A DNA stretch of 17,141 nt. It comes from Rhodospirillaceae bacterium. Its GTDB lineage: Bacteria > Pseudomonadota > Alphaproteobacteria > Thalassobaculales > Thalassobaculaceae. This document shows, piece by piece, positions 1-7,241 of this stretch (its first letter is position 1; every line of letters begins with the position of its first letter). A program made the translations under genes and the position numbers. The stretch is taken from assembly GCA_002730675.1 (NCBI GenBank), contig PCAV01000008.1, positions 2,670 through 19,810 of the forward strand, in the 5' to 3' direction. The notes under the pieces are model-generated. The model saw nothing but the letters and a program-made list of their open reading frames with translations, was not told the DNA's origin and ran no database searches.

Positions 1-315
1 GCCATATTCATGCAGTTGCTTAACACGGATAGGGCTAGAACTTTATCTCGACCAATATCCATGACAACGCGATTATTGGACGCGCTGCCGAATATACTAG
101 CCCCCGTAAACGCAGTCTGGGGTGAGTTAGATAGAACAGTAGAAGGAACTCTTGAGAGCAGAATTGATATGTTGAAAACAGAGCGGCCCGACGCGACTGT
201 TGAAGTTTTTCAAGACATTGGTCATTGGGCTCAGTTCGAAGGTGCTAGTCTCTTTAATAAATGGTTGCTAGATAAAGTTAATGAGACGCCTTCGTTGAAA
301 AATAGGATCGAATAA
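1..315 (+). CDS. Alpha/beta hydrolase, C-terminal part (5' end off window)
   Basis: The reading frame is open to the left edge, so the ATG at 10 is probably internal and only the last 104 residues are visible. The end has the look of an alpha/beta-hydrolase fold. A strand (LAPVNAVWGELDRTVEG) normally carries the acid residue, and the later GHWAQFEGA segment carries the catalytic His, followed by a closing amphipathic helix. The nucleophile elbow lies outside the window, so the substrate is unknown. It ends 15 bases before the guaA start codon on the same strand, and the guaA ribosome-binding site overlaps its stop, so the two genes are probably cotranscribed. A haloalkane dehalogenase or C-C hydrolase-type member is possible and cannot be separated here. 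Confidence 0.75.
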   Translation, partial: AIFMQLLNTDRARTLSRPISMTTRLLDALPNILAPVNAVWGELDRTVEGTLESRIDMLKTERPDATVEVFQDIGHWAQFEGASLFNKWLLDKVNETPSLKNRIE

Positions 316-330
316 AGGAATATTAAAAAA

Positions 331-1890
331 TTGAGCGCTGAACACGATCAAATACTGGTGGTAGACTTCGGATCGCAGGTCACACAATTAATTGCTCGAC
401 GTATTCGAGAATTGTCGGTCTATTGTGAAATACATCCTTTCAATTCAATTGATTCATCTTTCCTTGAGGAATTTAATCCGAAAGGAATAATACTTTCCGG
501 CGGACCCGCTAGCGTGCACGGAATGCAAGCACCTGCAGCCCACAAATCCATTTTTGGAATTAACGTCCCTATCCTTGGCATTTGTTACGGTCAACAAACA
601 CTGGTGCAGCAACTTGGCGGCGACGTGCAAGCATCTGATCACAGGGAATTTGGCCGAGCTTTTGTCGAGATTAAGAAAAGTTGCAGTTTGTTTGAAAACA
701 TTTGGGAGCCCGGTAATAAATATGAGGTCTGGATGAGCCATGGAGACCGTGTGAATACAATTCCAGATGGCTTTGATGTGGTCGGTGTTTCAGATGCCTC
801 GCCTTTTGCAATTATAGCAAATGAAGAAAAAAGGTATTTTGGTGTTCAGTTTCATCCAGAGGTGGTTCATACCCCGGATGGTAAGAAATTACTTGAAAAT
901 TTTACACACAAGATATGTGAGGCTTCTGGTGACTGGTCTATGGCTTCCTTTAAAGAAGAGGCTATTTCGAAAATAAGAATGCAAGTCGGGACCAGTCGCG
1001 TGATTTGTGGTTTGTCTGGGGGAGTAGATAGCTCGGTTGTTGCAGTTTTACTTAATGAAGCCATTGGGGATCAGTTAACCTGCGTGTTTGTCGATCATGG
1101 TTTGATGCGGGCTAATGAGGCAAACGAAGTTATTTCATTATTTCGCGACAATTTTAAGATGAGTTTGGTTCATAAAGACGCGAAGGATTTGTTTCTTACA
1201 AATTTGGCAGGCGTGGTTGACCCGGAGCAAAAGCGGAAGATTATTGGAAAATTATTTATCGACGTTTTCGATGAGGAGGCCAAAAAACTTGGGGGGGCAG
1301 ATTACCTGGCTCAAGGAACGCTATATCCTGATGTCATTGAGTCTGTATCATTTACTGGTGGCCCGAGTGTTACAATAAAATCACATCATAACGTTGGTGG
1401 ACTGCCAGAGCGCATGAAGATGAAGCTGGTGGAACCATTAAGGGAATTGTTTAAAGATGAGGTGCGTAGCTTAGGCCGTGAACTTAATCTGCCTCAAGAA
1501 TTTGTAGCTAGACATCCTTTTCCCGGACCCGGACTAGCTATTCGCATTCCGGGAGAGATAACGCTAGATAGGCTTGAAATATTGCGGTCAGCCGACTTAA
1601 TCTACCTTGATGAGATTAAAAAAGCGGGTCTCTACGACGATATTTGGCAGGCCTTTGCTGTTTTACTACCGGTTCAGACAGTTGGGGTAATGGGCGATAG
1701 CAGAACCTATGAATATGTCTGCGCATTAAGGGCGGTAACTTCTACTGATGGAATGACAGCAGACTATTTCCCATTTGAGCACCAACTAATTGGGCGTATT
1801 GCAAATAGAATTGTCAATGAAGTGTCTGGCATAAACCGGGTTGTTTATGACATCACCTCAAAGCCTCCTGGAACTATTGAGTGGGAGTAA
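331..1890 (+). CDS. guaA: GMP synthase (glutamine-hydrolysing)
   Basis: Converts XMP to GMP using ATP and glutamine, the last step of de novo guanine nucleotide synthesis in the cytoplasm. The 519-residue length is normal for the family. The N-terminal class I glutamine amidotransferase domain has its nucleophile Cys85 in GICYG and His175/Glu177 in FHPEV. The ATP-pyrophosphatase domain has the PP-loop SGGVDSS at 229-235, and the C-terminal dimerisation domain ends with the usual KPPGTIEWE. The start is TTG; it is preceded by AAAGGAA at 314-320 with good spacing, and translation from it gives the expected N-terminus. It follows the hydrolase by 15 bases. The last 18 bases (1873-1890) recur nearly exactly at 4545-4562; the 3' end of guaA is a known integration hotspot. 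Confidence 0.98.
   Translation: MSAEHDQILVVDFGSQVTQLIARRIRELSVYCEIHPFNSIDSSFLEEFNPKGIILSGGPASVHGMQAPAAHKSIFGINVPILGICYGQQTLVQQLGGDVQASDHREFGRAFVEIKKSCSLFENIWEPGNKYEVWMSHGDRVNTIPDGFDVVGVSDASPFAIIANEEKRYFGVQFHPEVVHTPDGKKLLENFTHKICEASGDWSMASFKEEAISKIRMQVGTSRVICGLSGGVDSSVVAVLLNEAIGDQLTCVFVDHGLMRANEANEVISLFRDNFKMSLVHKDAKDLFLTNLAGVVDPEQKRKIIGKLFIDVFDEEAKKLGGADYLAQGTLYPDVIESVSFTGGPSVTIKSHHNVGGLPERMKMKLVEPLRELFKDEVRSLGRELNLPQEFVARHPFPGPGLAIRIPGEITLDRLEILRSADLIYLDEIKKAGLYDDIWQAFAVLLPVQTVGVMGDSRTYEYVCALRAVTSTDGMTADYFPFEHQLIGRIANRIVNEVSGINRVVYDITSKPPGTIEWE
1873..1890 (+). repeat. guaA 3'-end repeat, copy 1 (attL-like)
   Basis: The end of guaA reads ACTATTGAGTGGGAGTAA and pairs with ACTGTTGAGTGGGAATAA at 4545-4562. 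Sixteen of 18 bases match, with a perfect 10-base core TTGAGTGGGA. From memory, islands that target guaA use a core containing GAGTGGGA. The attachment-site role is inference; the repeat itself is directly visible. Confidence 0.5.
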
Positions 1891-2248
1891 TCCCATAGTT
1901 GAGAAATGGTCTCGTTTTAAAAGTATCGCATAATTATATATTTAGGAATGGATCGATGCGGGAATGCCTAAGGTTAGTGATTAGAGATATAGAGATAGGG
2001 AATTAGCACTGACACTTGTTCGCACAATATTATCCCTTTTCTTCGATCAGAAAACGACTCAATTTGAGAGATGAATTGCCTGACACACAGATAAGAAAAA
2101 AATAACAGATCAAATTATTGAACAATTCGCCGCTAGGTGCATGAGAATTATCAAAAGACATTTGAAAAATAGGGAAAACCTTATACTTATGGTGATAACT
2201 CATCCAATAAGGCAATTGTGCCGTTATTTTTGAAGGAAGAAAAATACT
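1891..2248. other. Intergenic region between guaA and the ferredoxin reductase
   Basis: AT-rich, with no convincing gene on either strand; the minus-strand frame here lacks family character. Just after guaA, GAGA-AATGG-TCTC followed by GTTTT is at best a weak terminator. Nearer the next gene there is an inverted pair CCTTAT (2179-2184) and ATAAGG (2207-2212), and a short hairpin GGCA-ATTG-TGCC (2211-2222) followed by a T run just before the ribosome-binding site. These could be an operator or leader structure for the reductase, but each arm is short. A TATACT hexamer at 2182-2187 lacks a good -35 partner. Confidence 0.4.
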
Positions 2249-3019
2249 ATGGCGATCGTAAGGGAAAAAGTGCTGGAAGTTGAACATTACACGGAAAGGC
2301 TATTCCACTTTAAAACGACAAGAGACAAAGGCACACGCTTTCGTGATGGTGAGTTTTTAATGATAGGCCTGGAGGTCGACAATAAGCCACTTCTAAGAGC
2401 ATATTCTATTGCTTCGCCAAATTATGAAGATTACATGGAGTGGTTTTCGATAAAGGTGCCTGGCGGCCCCCTCACTAGTAAATTGCAACATATTAAATGT
2501 GGAGATGAAATCATTACAAATACAAAAGCTGTAGGGACTCTTGTTATGGATAATTTGAAGTCCGGCAGAAACCTCTACTTGCTGGCCACAGGAACGGGGG
2601 TTGCACCGTTTATGAGCTTGGTGAGGGGATTAGAAACCTACGAGCAATATGAAAATGTAATATTGCTATGGAGCACGAGGCTAGTTAAAGAGCTAGCTCA
2701 TAAAGATTTTTTAGAAAACCTAAACAAACATCAGGTTTGGGGAGAAGTCACCCAAGGGAAATTTAAATTCTATCCATCGGTAACACGTGAGGATTTTGAA
2801 AATACAGGTCGAATTACTGACGCACTATTTAACGGATCGTTTTATAAAAAGACTGGTATACAACCATTCGAAAAAGACAAAGACAGCGCGATGATTTGTG
2901 GCTCGCTACCGATGAACTTAGAATTTAAAAGATATTTTGAAGAAACATTGGGATGCTTGGAAGGTAACGGAAACACGAAGGGTGACTTCGTTCTTGAGAA
3001 ATCTTTCGTTGAGAGGTGA
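2249..3019 (+). CDS. fpr: Ferredoxin--NADP(+) reductase
   Basis: FAD enzyme that moves electrons between NADPH and ferredoxin or flavodoxin in the cytoplasm. At 256 residues it matches the compact bacterial class. The FAD-binding RAYS motif is at 50-53 and the flavin-facing VPGGPLTSKL follows. The pyridine-nucleotide domain has ATGTGVAPF at about 113-121 and MICGS at 215-219. The C-terminus FVLEKSFVER resembles the Rhodobacter/Azotobacter subclass (usually AFVEK), not the plant-type terminal Tyr. The start ATG is preceded by AAGGAAG at 2233-2239. It stands alone, 358 bases after guaA. In such bacteria it usually supports oxidative-stress defence or supplies reduced ferredoxin or flavodoxin. 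It lies inside the interval bounded by the two guaA-end repeats, so it may be an extra copy carried on a transferred segment. Confidence 0.93.
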   Translation: MAIVREKVLEVEHYTERLFHFKTTRDKGTRFRDGEFLMIGLEVDNKPLLRAYSIASPNYEDYMEWFSIKVPGGPLTSKLQHIKCGDEIITNTKAVGTLVMDNLKSGRNLYLLATGTGVAPFMSLVRGLETYEQYENVILLWSTRLVKELAHKDFLENLNKHQVWGEVTQGKFKFYPSVTREDFENTGRITDALFNGSFYKKTGIQPFEKDKDSAMICGSLPMNLEFKRYFEETLGCLEGNGNTKGDFVLEKSFVER

Positions 3020-3331
3020 TGGTCTGCAGCAAAATTACATTCCGGTAGCCCCGCCAAATCAGTTTGTTGAGTTAAGCGCAATATGTCAGAACATGAATGC
3101 GAACGATTTGAATGGAAATGTTTTATTTTTTCTAGTCTAAGAATTTCGAAACATTTAACGTTATACCAAACTTACACACGTTATATTTGTATTGCTTAAG
3201 TCATTATATTTCCTAATAATTTATGTTTCGTCACTATTGAACGGTGATAGAATGTCCGGCCTTAGTTATTGATCGAATTTTGGTAATGCTCTGGCACCAC
3301 GAGCCAGTAGCGGATTGTTGATGCAGTTCCT
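3020..3331. other. Intergenic region upstream of the EamA transporter
   Basis: No supported gene. An AT-rich inverted repeat AAATGTTT (3116-3123) and AAACATTT (3149-3156) encloses 25 bases containing a T tract. It may act as a weak terminator for the reductase. Near the transporter start, CTGGC (3291-3295) and GCCAG (3303-3307) form a 5-bp hairpin with a 7-base loop ending 25 bases before the ATG. It could affect translation of the transporter, which has no clear Shine-Dalgarno sequence. Both are sequence-level observations only. Confidence 0.4.
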
Positions 3332-4192
3332 ATGACATATGCGATCTCCTTTGCCCTCGTCAGTCTTGCAGCCGCGGGCTGTCTCGACGTTACGTTTAAG
3401 CGTTTTTCGTTGAAGGTGCGTTCCCGTGGCATGTATGTTTTTGGGTGCGGTGTTGTCTGGTTGGCCTTGCAACTGACATACTTGACTATAACCGATGTAC
3501 AACTCCGTCTGGATGAGGTCACAGTAATGTATGGTCTTGTGACCGGTGCATTTCTTGTCTTGGGGAACATTTTATTGATCGAGAGTTTAACTGGCCTTGA
3601 TGTTAGTTTGGGCTCAATGATATACCGACTCAACACGATAGGTGTGGTCGCGATTTCCTTTGTTTTGTTGGGTGAGGATGTAAGCTTTATCAAACTGCTT
3701 GGTATTGGGATCGGTATTGTGGCCGTATTAATCCTCTACCGGAGGGGTGATGGCGGTGATGCTGTGTCCATACCTGTTTTATTTTTCGTGATGGCGGTCG
3801 TGGCTTCTGCCTCCCGAGCCATATATGGTGTTGCTTCGAAAGTTGCTCTAGAGCAGGGTGCGAGTGCAGAGGGGCTGTTGGTGATAGCGGCTATTGGCTG
3901 GATCGTTGGTGGGCTCGCCTACGCGGCATTCCGAGAGAAGCGTGTTCGTATCACAGTTAAAAAATTAGCATATGCTCTGGTCTCGGGCTCCCTCGCTTTC
4001 GCTGTTGTCAACGCGTTGATCGAAGCGCTCAAGCATGGTGAGGCAAGCGTTGTAGTGCCTATAGCTAATTTAAGCTTTGCAGTCGCCATGCTTTTTTCAG
4101 TGTTTTTAGGTATGGAGAAGCTTTCCGGTCGTAAGTATTTTGCGATTGGGTGTGCTGCTGTGTCCGTTTTTTTGATGGCACAAGCCGTTTGA
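3332..4192 (+). CDS. EamA/DMT-family membrane transporter
   Basis: A 286-residue, very hydrophobic protein with about ten predicted membrane segments arranged as two EamA repeats, the standard drug/metabolite transporter layout. The first repeat ends near NTIGVVAISFVLLGEDVSF and the second near ANLSFAVAMLFSVFLGMEK. This glutamate-containing loop followed by a closing helix is typical at the end of each repeat. Family members export metabolites, amino acids or drugs across the inner membrane; the substrate is not predictable. The ATG at 3332 is the first usable start after a TAG at 3308 and has no strong ribosome-binding site. Codon choice (many GTT, GGT and TTG codons) looks different from the neighbouring genes by eye. 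That fits its position between the guaA-end repeats and suggests transfer. Confidence 0.88.
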   Translation: MTYAISFALVSLAAAGCLDVTFKRFSLKVRSRGMYVFGCGVVWLALQLTYLTITDVQLRLDEVTVMYGLVTGAFLVLGNILLIESLTGLDVSLGSMIYRLNTIGVVAISFVLLGEDVSFIKLLGIGIGIVAVLILYRRGDGGDAVSIPVLFFVMAVVASASRAIYGVASKVALEQGASAEGLLVIAAIGWIVGGLAYAAFREKRVRITVKKLAYALVSGSLAFAVVNALIEALKHGEASVVVPIANLSFAVAMLFSVFLGMEKLSGRKYFAIGCAAVSVFLMAQAV

Positions 4193-4333
4193 TTGAAACT
4201 ACTCTTTCTACTAAGAACGTTGCCCCTCTGGCCACAGCAATAAAAATGCAACAGCCCAGAATCAAAGTTATAGTTTCCAATGGGTAAATGAGTGACTGAA
4301 CCTGCTTTATAACTAAGGAAAACCGATTTTTAA

Positions 4334-4380
4334 GCGCAAACAAAATCCAAAAACTAGTGGTTTTTCATTTTGTTTGCCGC
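4334..4380. repeat. Long imperfect hairpin (possible bidirectional terminator)
   Basis: CAAACAAAAT (4337-4346) pairs perfectly with ATTTTGTTTG (4367-4376). Inside, AAAAAC (4349-4354) pairs with GTTTTT (4360-4365) around the loop TAGTG, with a CC/C internal bulge. Outside, GCG (4334-4336) can pair with CCGC with one bulged base. The total is about 19 base pairs. The A-rich and T-rich arms would give U-rich tracts on either strand. It lies about 140 bases past the transporter stop, so it could terminate transcription or mark a recombination boundary. Confidence 0.55.
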
Positions 4381-4544
4381 AATTGGTTTATCAGTTGCAG
4401 AATTAGCTTCGTCGTTACCCAATAAAATCAAATATTTTTGTAGAAGCAAATTAATTGGTGGCATGGCTTTTTAATTAAACGAATGCTAAATGGTGCTCTG
4501 GCGGTGTTTCAAAGTAGTTGATATATGAGTTATTGAAGTGGGTG

Positions 4545-4562
4545 ACTGTTGAGTGGGAATAA
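4545..4562 (+). repeat. guaA 3'-end repeat, copy 2 (attR-like)
   Basis: ACTGTTGAGTGGGAATAA differs from the true guaA end at two bases. Read in the guaA frame it would encode TVEWE followed by a stop, against TIEWE followed by a stop in guaA. Upstream bases do not resemble guaA, so this is a short end duplication and not a truncated second gene. It fits the site left at the far end of an island inserted at guaA. Confidence 0.45.
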
Positions 4563-4663
4563 ACTATTTTCAATTATAAAGGATCAAGAGTTTGAAAGTT
4601 TTATCTGCAAGCCGGTAGAAACATTTCAGGTTACCTGAATTTGAGGAGAGAACGGGGTAAATT

Positions 4664-4969
4664 ATGGACGATCATAATCTAAATGAAGAACAGTTTAATA
4701 AATGGAAAAAATTAGTCGAGATTATGGGCGAAGAAAGCGGTAATGTGGCAATGTATAATTGGGTTATGTCGCACCTCAAAAATGAAAATGGACTTACCGA
4801 GAAAGACCTTGAGGATTACCAACAAGTTAAATTAAGAGAGCTACGTAAAAAGACTTTTGAAAAAAGAAGTAGCGAAGATTTTTGCAGATGGTTGCTGGGG
4901 GAAAAAGTCGTCTCAGAGACGCTAGATATCGTAAGGAGTTTTACGCACAGTGATGGAGGAGACATTTAG
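4664..4969 (+). CDS. Small charged hypothetical protein (101 aa)
   Basis: Not recognised. The protein is highly charged and looks mostly helical, with no signal peptide, no membrane segment and two Cys-free halves apart from a single Cys in the DFCRWLLGEK stretch. Aromatic residues are placed regularly (FNKWKKL, MYNWVMSHL, FCRWLLG), which suggests a folded soluble helical protein. GAGGAG at 4643-4648 and GGGG at 4654-4657 precede the ATG, so translation is plausible. It stands alone between AT-rich gaps, just beyond the second guaA-end repeat. A role cannot be assigned. Confidence 0.65.
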   Translation: MDDHNLNEEQFNKWKKLVEIMGEESGNVAMYNWVMSHLKNENGLTEKDLEDYQQVKLRELRKKTFEKRSSEDFCRWLLGEKVVSETLDIVRSFTHSDGGDI

Positions 4970-5136
4970 AAAAATATCGGGTTTTTCTGTCATAATACTC
5001 ACTTATTTGTAGGAGATATAACAAATTGGAAAAAGTAAGTTAGGAAAGTTAAAAAACTTAGAGGATTAAACTAAATTCACTGCCGCCAAAGAACGTGTCT
5101 TTCTTAATATCTACAGTTTAAAAATCCGAAACGAAC

Positions 5137-5161
5137 CACATTTAACACTCCTCTAAATGTG
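5137..5161. repeat. Perfect 8-bp inverted repeat upstream of the broken hydrolase
   Basis: CACATTTA (5137-5144) and TAAATGTG (5154-5161) are separated by 9 bases, giving a 25-base dyad centred about 67 bases before the ATG at 5216. The size and position would suit a dimeric repressor operator, although a simple RNA hairpin is also possible. No matching regulator gene is in the window. Confidence 0.35.
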
Positions 5162-5215
5162 CGTGTGAGAGAGGGCCTGATTGAAAACTATTTTGCTTAG
5201 AGAAGTAATATAGAA

Positions 5216-6166
5216 ATGAAAAGTTTAGCAGCCTTCTGTGGTTTGGTCACACTAATGGGGATCTTTATTGGAGGCCAAACGCTTGCGATGGAATCTAAAA
5301 TAAAGGTGGGTAGTCCACTTTCAATTTCTAAAATGCTGTCAGGAGAAATAGGAAAAAGAATAGAGGTTACGCTTACTTTCCAACAATAAGATGCAATTGG
5401 TTCGCATGGTCTTGCCATAATTTTACCCTCTAGCACAGCCAATATGAAAGACGAACTATTCTATGCCGAGAAGATGCGTAACATCGGTTTTGCAACAGTA
5501 GTTGTTAATGGAGCGGCGCCGAGATACGAAAAGAAATTTACGCGCTCCTACACGTCAGCCATGATTGTGCATGATTTGGCGAAGACTTTAGAGTTCGTGA
5601 ACAAACAGTTTGTGCCGCCTAAAAAGGTGGTGCTGCTTGCAAGCTCGACAGGCTCACTTGCCATATTGGCGTCTCAGGTAGAACCTGTAATTTCTCATTT
5701 GCCTTCCTTGAAATCTGTTACCCACGCTTTCATGTTGAATGCTGCTTGTCCTACAAACGTAGCGCCAAAACTATCGCAAAACGCCAGAATATTCGTTGTA
5801 AATGGCCTTCGAGACGACAGTACTCCAGCATCTGCCTGCGAAGAGATGAAACTAAAGAACCACATGCCAAATGTACAGCTCCTGACATATGAAGGCGCAC
5901 ATAATTTTGAAAGTCAATTATATGAAGTTATCCGGTAGGTTGATGATTGGCATATGCTGCCAACGTGTACAGTCAACTATGACGACGATACAAAATTGTA
6001 TGTGAAAAAACGAGATGGAAGCGCTTCTGCCTCTGAAAAAGACCAAGGTTTTGTCGATCTGCAAAAGTGGGTCTACGAGAATTGTCTAAAACGTAGGCAT
6101 ATGCAGGGATATAATAAAGAGTCAGCTGCTAAATTTTGGAATGATGTGAAGCGACTAACGAAGTAG
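5216..6166 (+). pseudogene. Secreted dienelactone-hydrolase-like alpha/beta hydrolase, two in-frame stops
   Basis: One continuous frame of 316 codons before the final stop is interrupted by TAA at 5387-5389 and TAG at 5936-5938, with no frameshift. It begins with a signal peptide (MKSLAAFCGLVTLMGIFIGG, then QTLA as the likely cleavage end). The middle part shows a hydrolase core: LASSTGS as the nucleophile elbow with Ser at 5645-5647 (Ala replaces the usual first Gly), Asp at 5813-5815 in GLRDDSTP, and His at 5900-5902 in GAHNF. The third part resembles the C-terminal region of secreted dienelactone-hydrolase-family proteins. Neither internal ATG (5444, 5954) has a ribosome-binding site. Because the frame and triad survive, this looks like a recently inactivated gene; a sequencing error or variant at two sites is the alternative. 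Confidence 0.75.
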
Positions 6167-6230
6167 ATTTAAGTTTTGGAAACCGTGTCTTAGGGAATTT
6201 TCTCAAAAATAATTTAACAAACCACTTGGC

Positions 6231-7004
6231 TTAATGGGTTATTTCCACAGGATCATAAACGACGCCTTGCGCACCATAACCGCCGTCAACGTTCAATATA
6301 GTTCCAGTCGTCCACTCGCATTCATCCGATGCAAAGAAAAGTGCTGCATTGGCCACTGCATCTATTGAACCATATTTTCCAACGGGAATTCTTTCTTGAT
6401 ACTTCTGCTTTCGGCTCGGGCCATGATTGCTTAATCCGGTCTCTATAGGGCCAGGTGCAATCGCATTAACCATTATTCCCTGTCCAGAAAGCTCTGTCGC
6501 AAGAACTTTACAAATATGCATTACCGCTGCTTTTGAGGCTCCGTAGGCGATGCCACCCATATTTCCTCTCTGCCCTGAGATGGATCCAATTTGAATAATT
6601 CTACCACCACCATTTTTCAGCATAGCATTAGCTGCTGCTTTTGATGTTAAAAAGGAGCCAGTCAGATTTATATTGAGAACTCGGTTCCAATCCTCAATAG
6701 TCGTGTCGAGAGCTAATCTATGTAGGCTAACGCCTGCACTATTGACCAAAATGTCAAGTTGGTTGAAGCACTTGATTGTCTCATCAACCTGAGCATCGCA
6801 TTGAGCGGGGTCTGCAATATCGCATCGGTGGGCAATAGCTGAGCCACCTTTCGACTCAATTATGGAAACGGTTTTTTCAGCTTTAGCTAAATCTAGGTCG
6901 CTACAAACAACCTTGGCGCCCTCGGCCGCAAACCTAATTGCTGTGGCTCCACCAAGGCCGCCACCCGCGCCCGTCACCAAAGCTATTTTTGATTCTAGCC
7001 GCAT
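6231..7004 (-). CDS. Short-chain dehydrogenase/reductase (SDR)
   Basis: A 257-residue classical SDR that should oxidise or reduce an alcohol/ketone pair with NAD(H). The cofactor motif TGAGGGLG has Gly at 12, 16 and 18. Asp36 at the end of the second strand favours NAD over NADP. NSAG is at 88-91, with catalytic Ser141, Tyr154 and Lys158 (YGASK). The start at 7004 was preferred to the longer frame from 7061 because AAGAGGAG lies 6 bases upstream and family members begin at about this residue. It is transcribed divergently from the FMN monooxygenase with a 237-base shared region, which suggests common control. It probably handles an alcohol intermediate of the neighbouring degradation genes; FabG-like or sugar dehydrogenase activity cannot be excluded. 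Confidence 0.92.
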   Translation of the reverse strand: MRLESKIALVTGAGGGLGGATAIRFAAEGAKVVCSDLDLAKAEKTVSIIESKGGSAIAHRCDIADPAQCDAQVDETIKCFNQLDILVNSAGVSLHRLALDTTIEDWNRVLNINLTGSFLTSKAAANAMLKNGGGRIIQIGSISGQRGNMGGIAYGASKAAVMHICKVLATELSGQGIMVNAIAPGPIETGLSNHGPSRKQKYQERIPVGKYGSIDAVANAALFFASDECEWTTGTILNVDGGYGAQGVVYDPVEITH

Positions 7005-7241
7005 TTCATTCTCCTCTTTACGTGCAGTTTTTATATGAAAGAGAAGACATGTTTTAAGCAAGGAAGAAGTTGATATGTTTTATAAAATCGAAGGTATGTT
7101 TTTTAACTTGCTATCTAAAAAACCTTTCTTCCTACAACCTTGCATTCGTTAATGTCTAAACTACAAGGCTTGGGGATATTACTGCGCATTACAAGTGATA
7201 TAAAACTATATTCTGGGCATCAAATTTAGGAGATTGAGCCG

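Larger units (their letters stand above)
4193..4663. other. Intergenic region after the transporter
   Basis: A 471-base AT-rich gap with no supported gene. It holds the long imperfect hairpin at 4334-4380 and the guaA-end repeat at 4545-4562, each listed separately. The segment between that repeat and 4663 should hold the promoter of the following small gene, but no convincing -35/-10 pair was found. Confidence 0.5.

Noticed and set aside
2030..2287. Minus-strand reading frame of 85 codons upstream of the ferredoxin reductase.
   Set aside because: It overlaps the real start of the reductase, has low-complexity composition and shows no family features.
3262..3693. Minus-strand frame of 143 codons opposite the EamA transporter.
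   Set aside because: It is a shadow of the transporter, rich in Thr, Arg and Lys, with no recognisable domain, and the plus-strand membrane protein is clear.
4500..4562. A truncated second guaA gene, suggested by the TVEWE-stop reading.
   Set aside because: Upstream codons in that frame (YELLKWV) do not match guaA (ITSKPPG); only the last 18 bases match. A short attachment-site-like duplication explains it better.
5216..6166. Selenocysteine or pyrrolysine recoding in the interrupted hydrolase.
   Set aside because: The stops are TAA and TAG. Selenocysteine uses TGA, pyrrolysine would not explain the TAA, and no insertion element or tRNA is visible. Other genes here end normally with both codons.
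7005..7061. A 19-residue N-terminal extension of the SDR protein.
   Set aside because: The strong ribosome-binding site sits directly before the ATG at 7004, and SDR proteins normally begin a few residues before the first strand.
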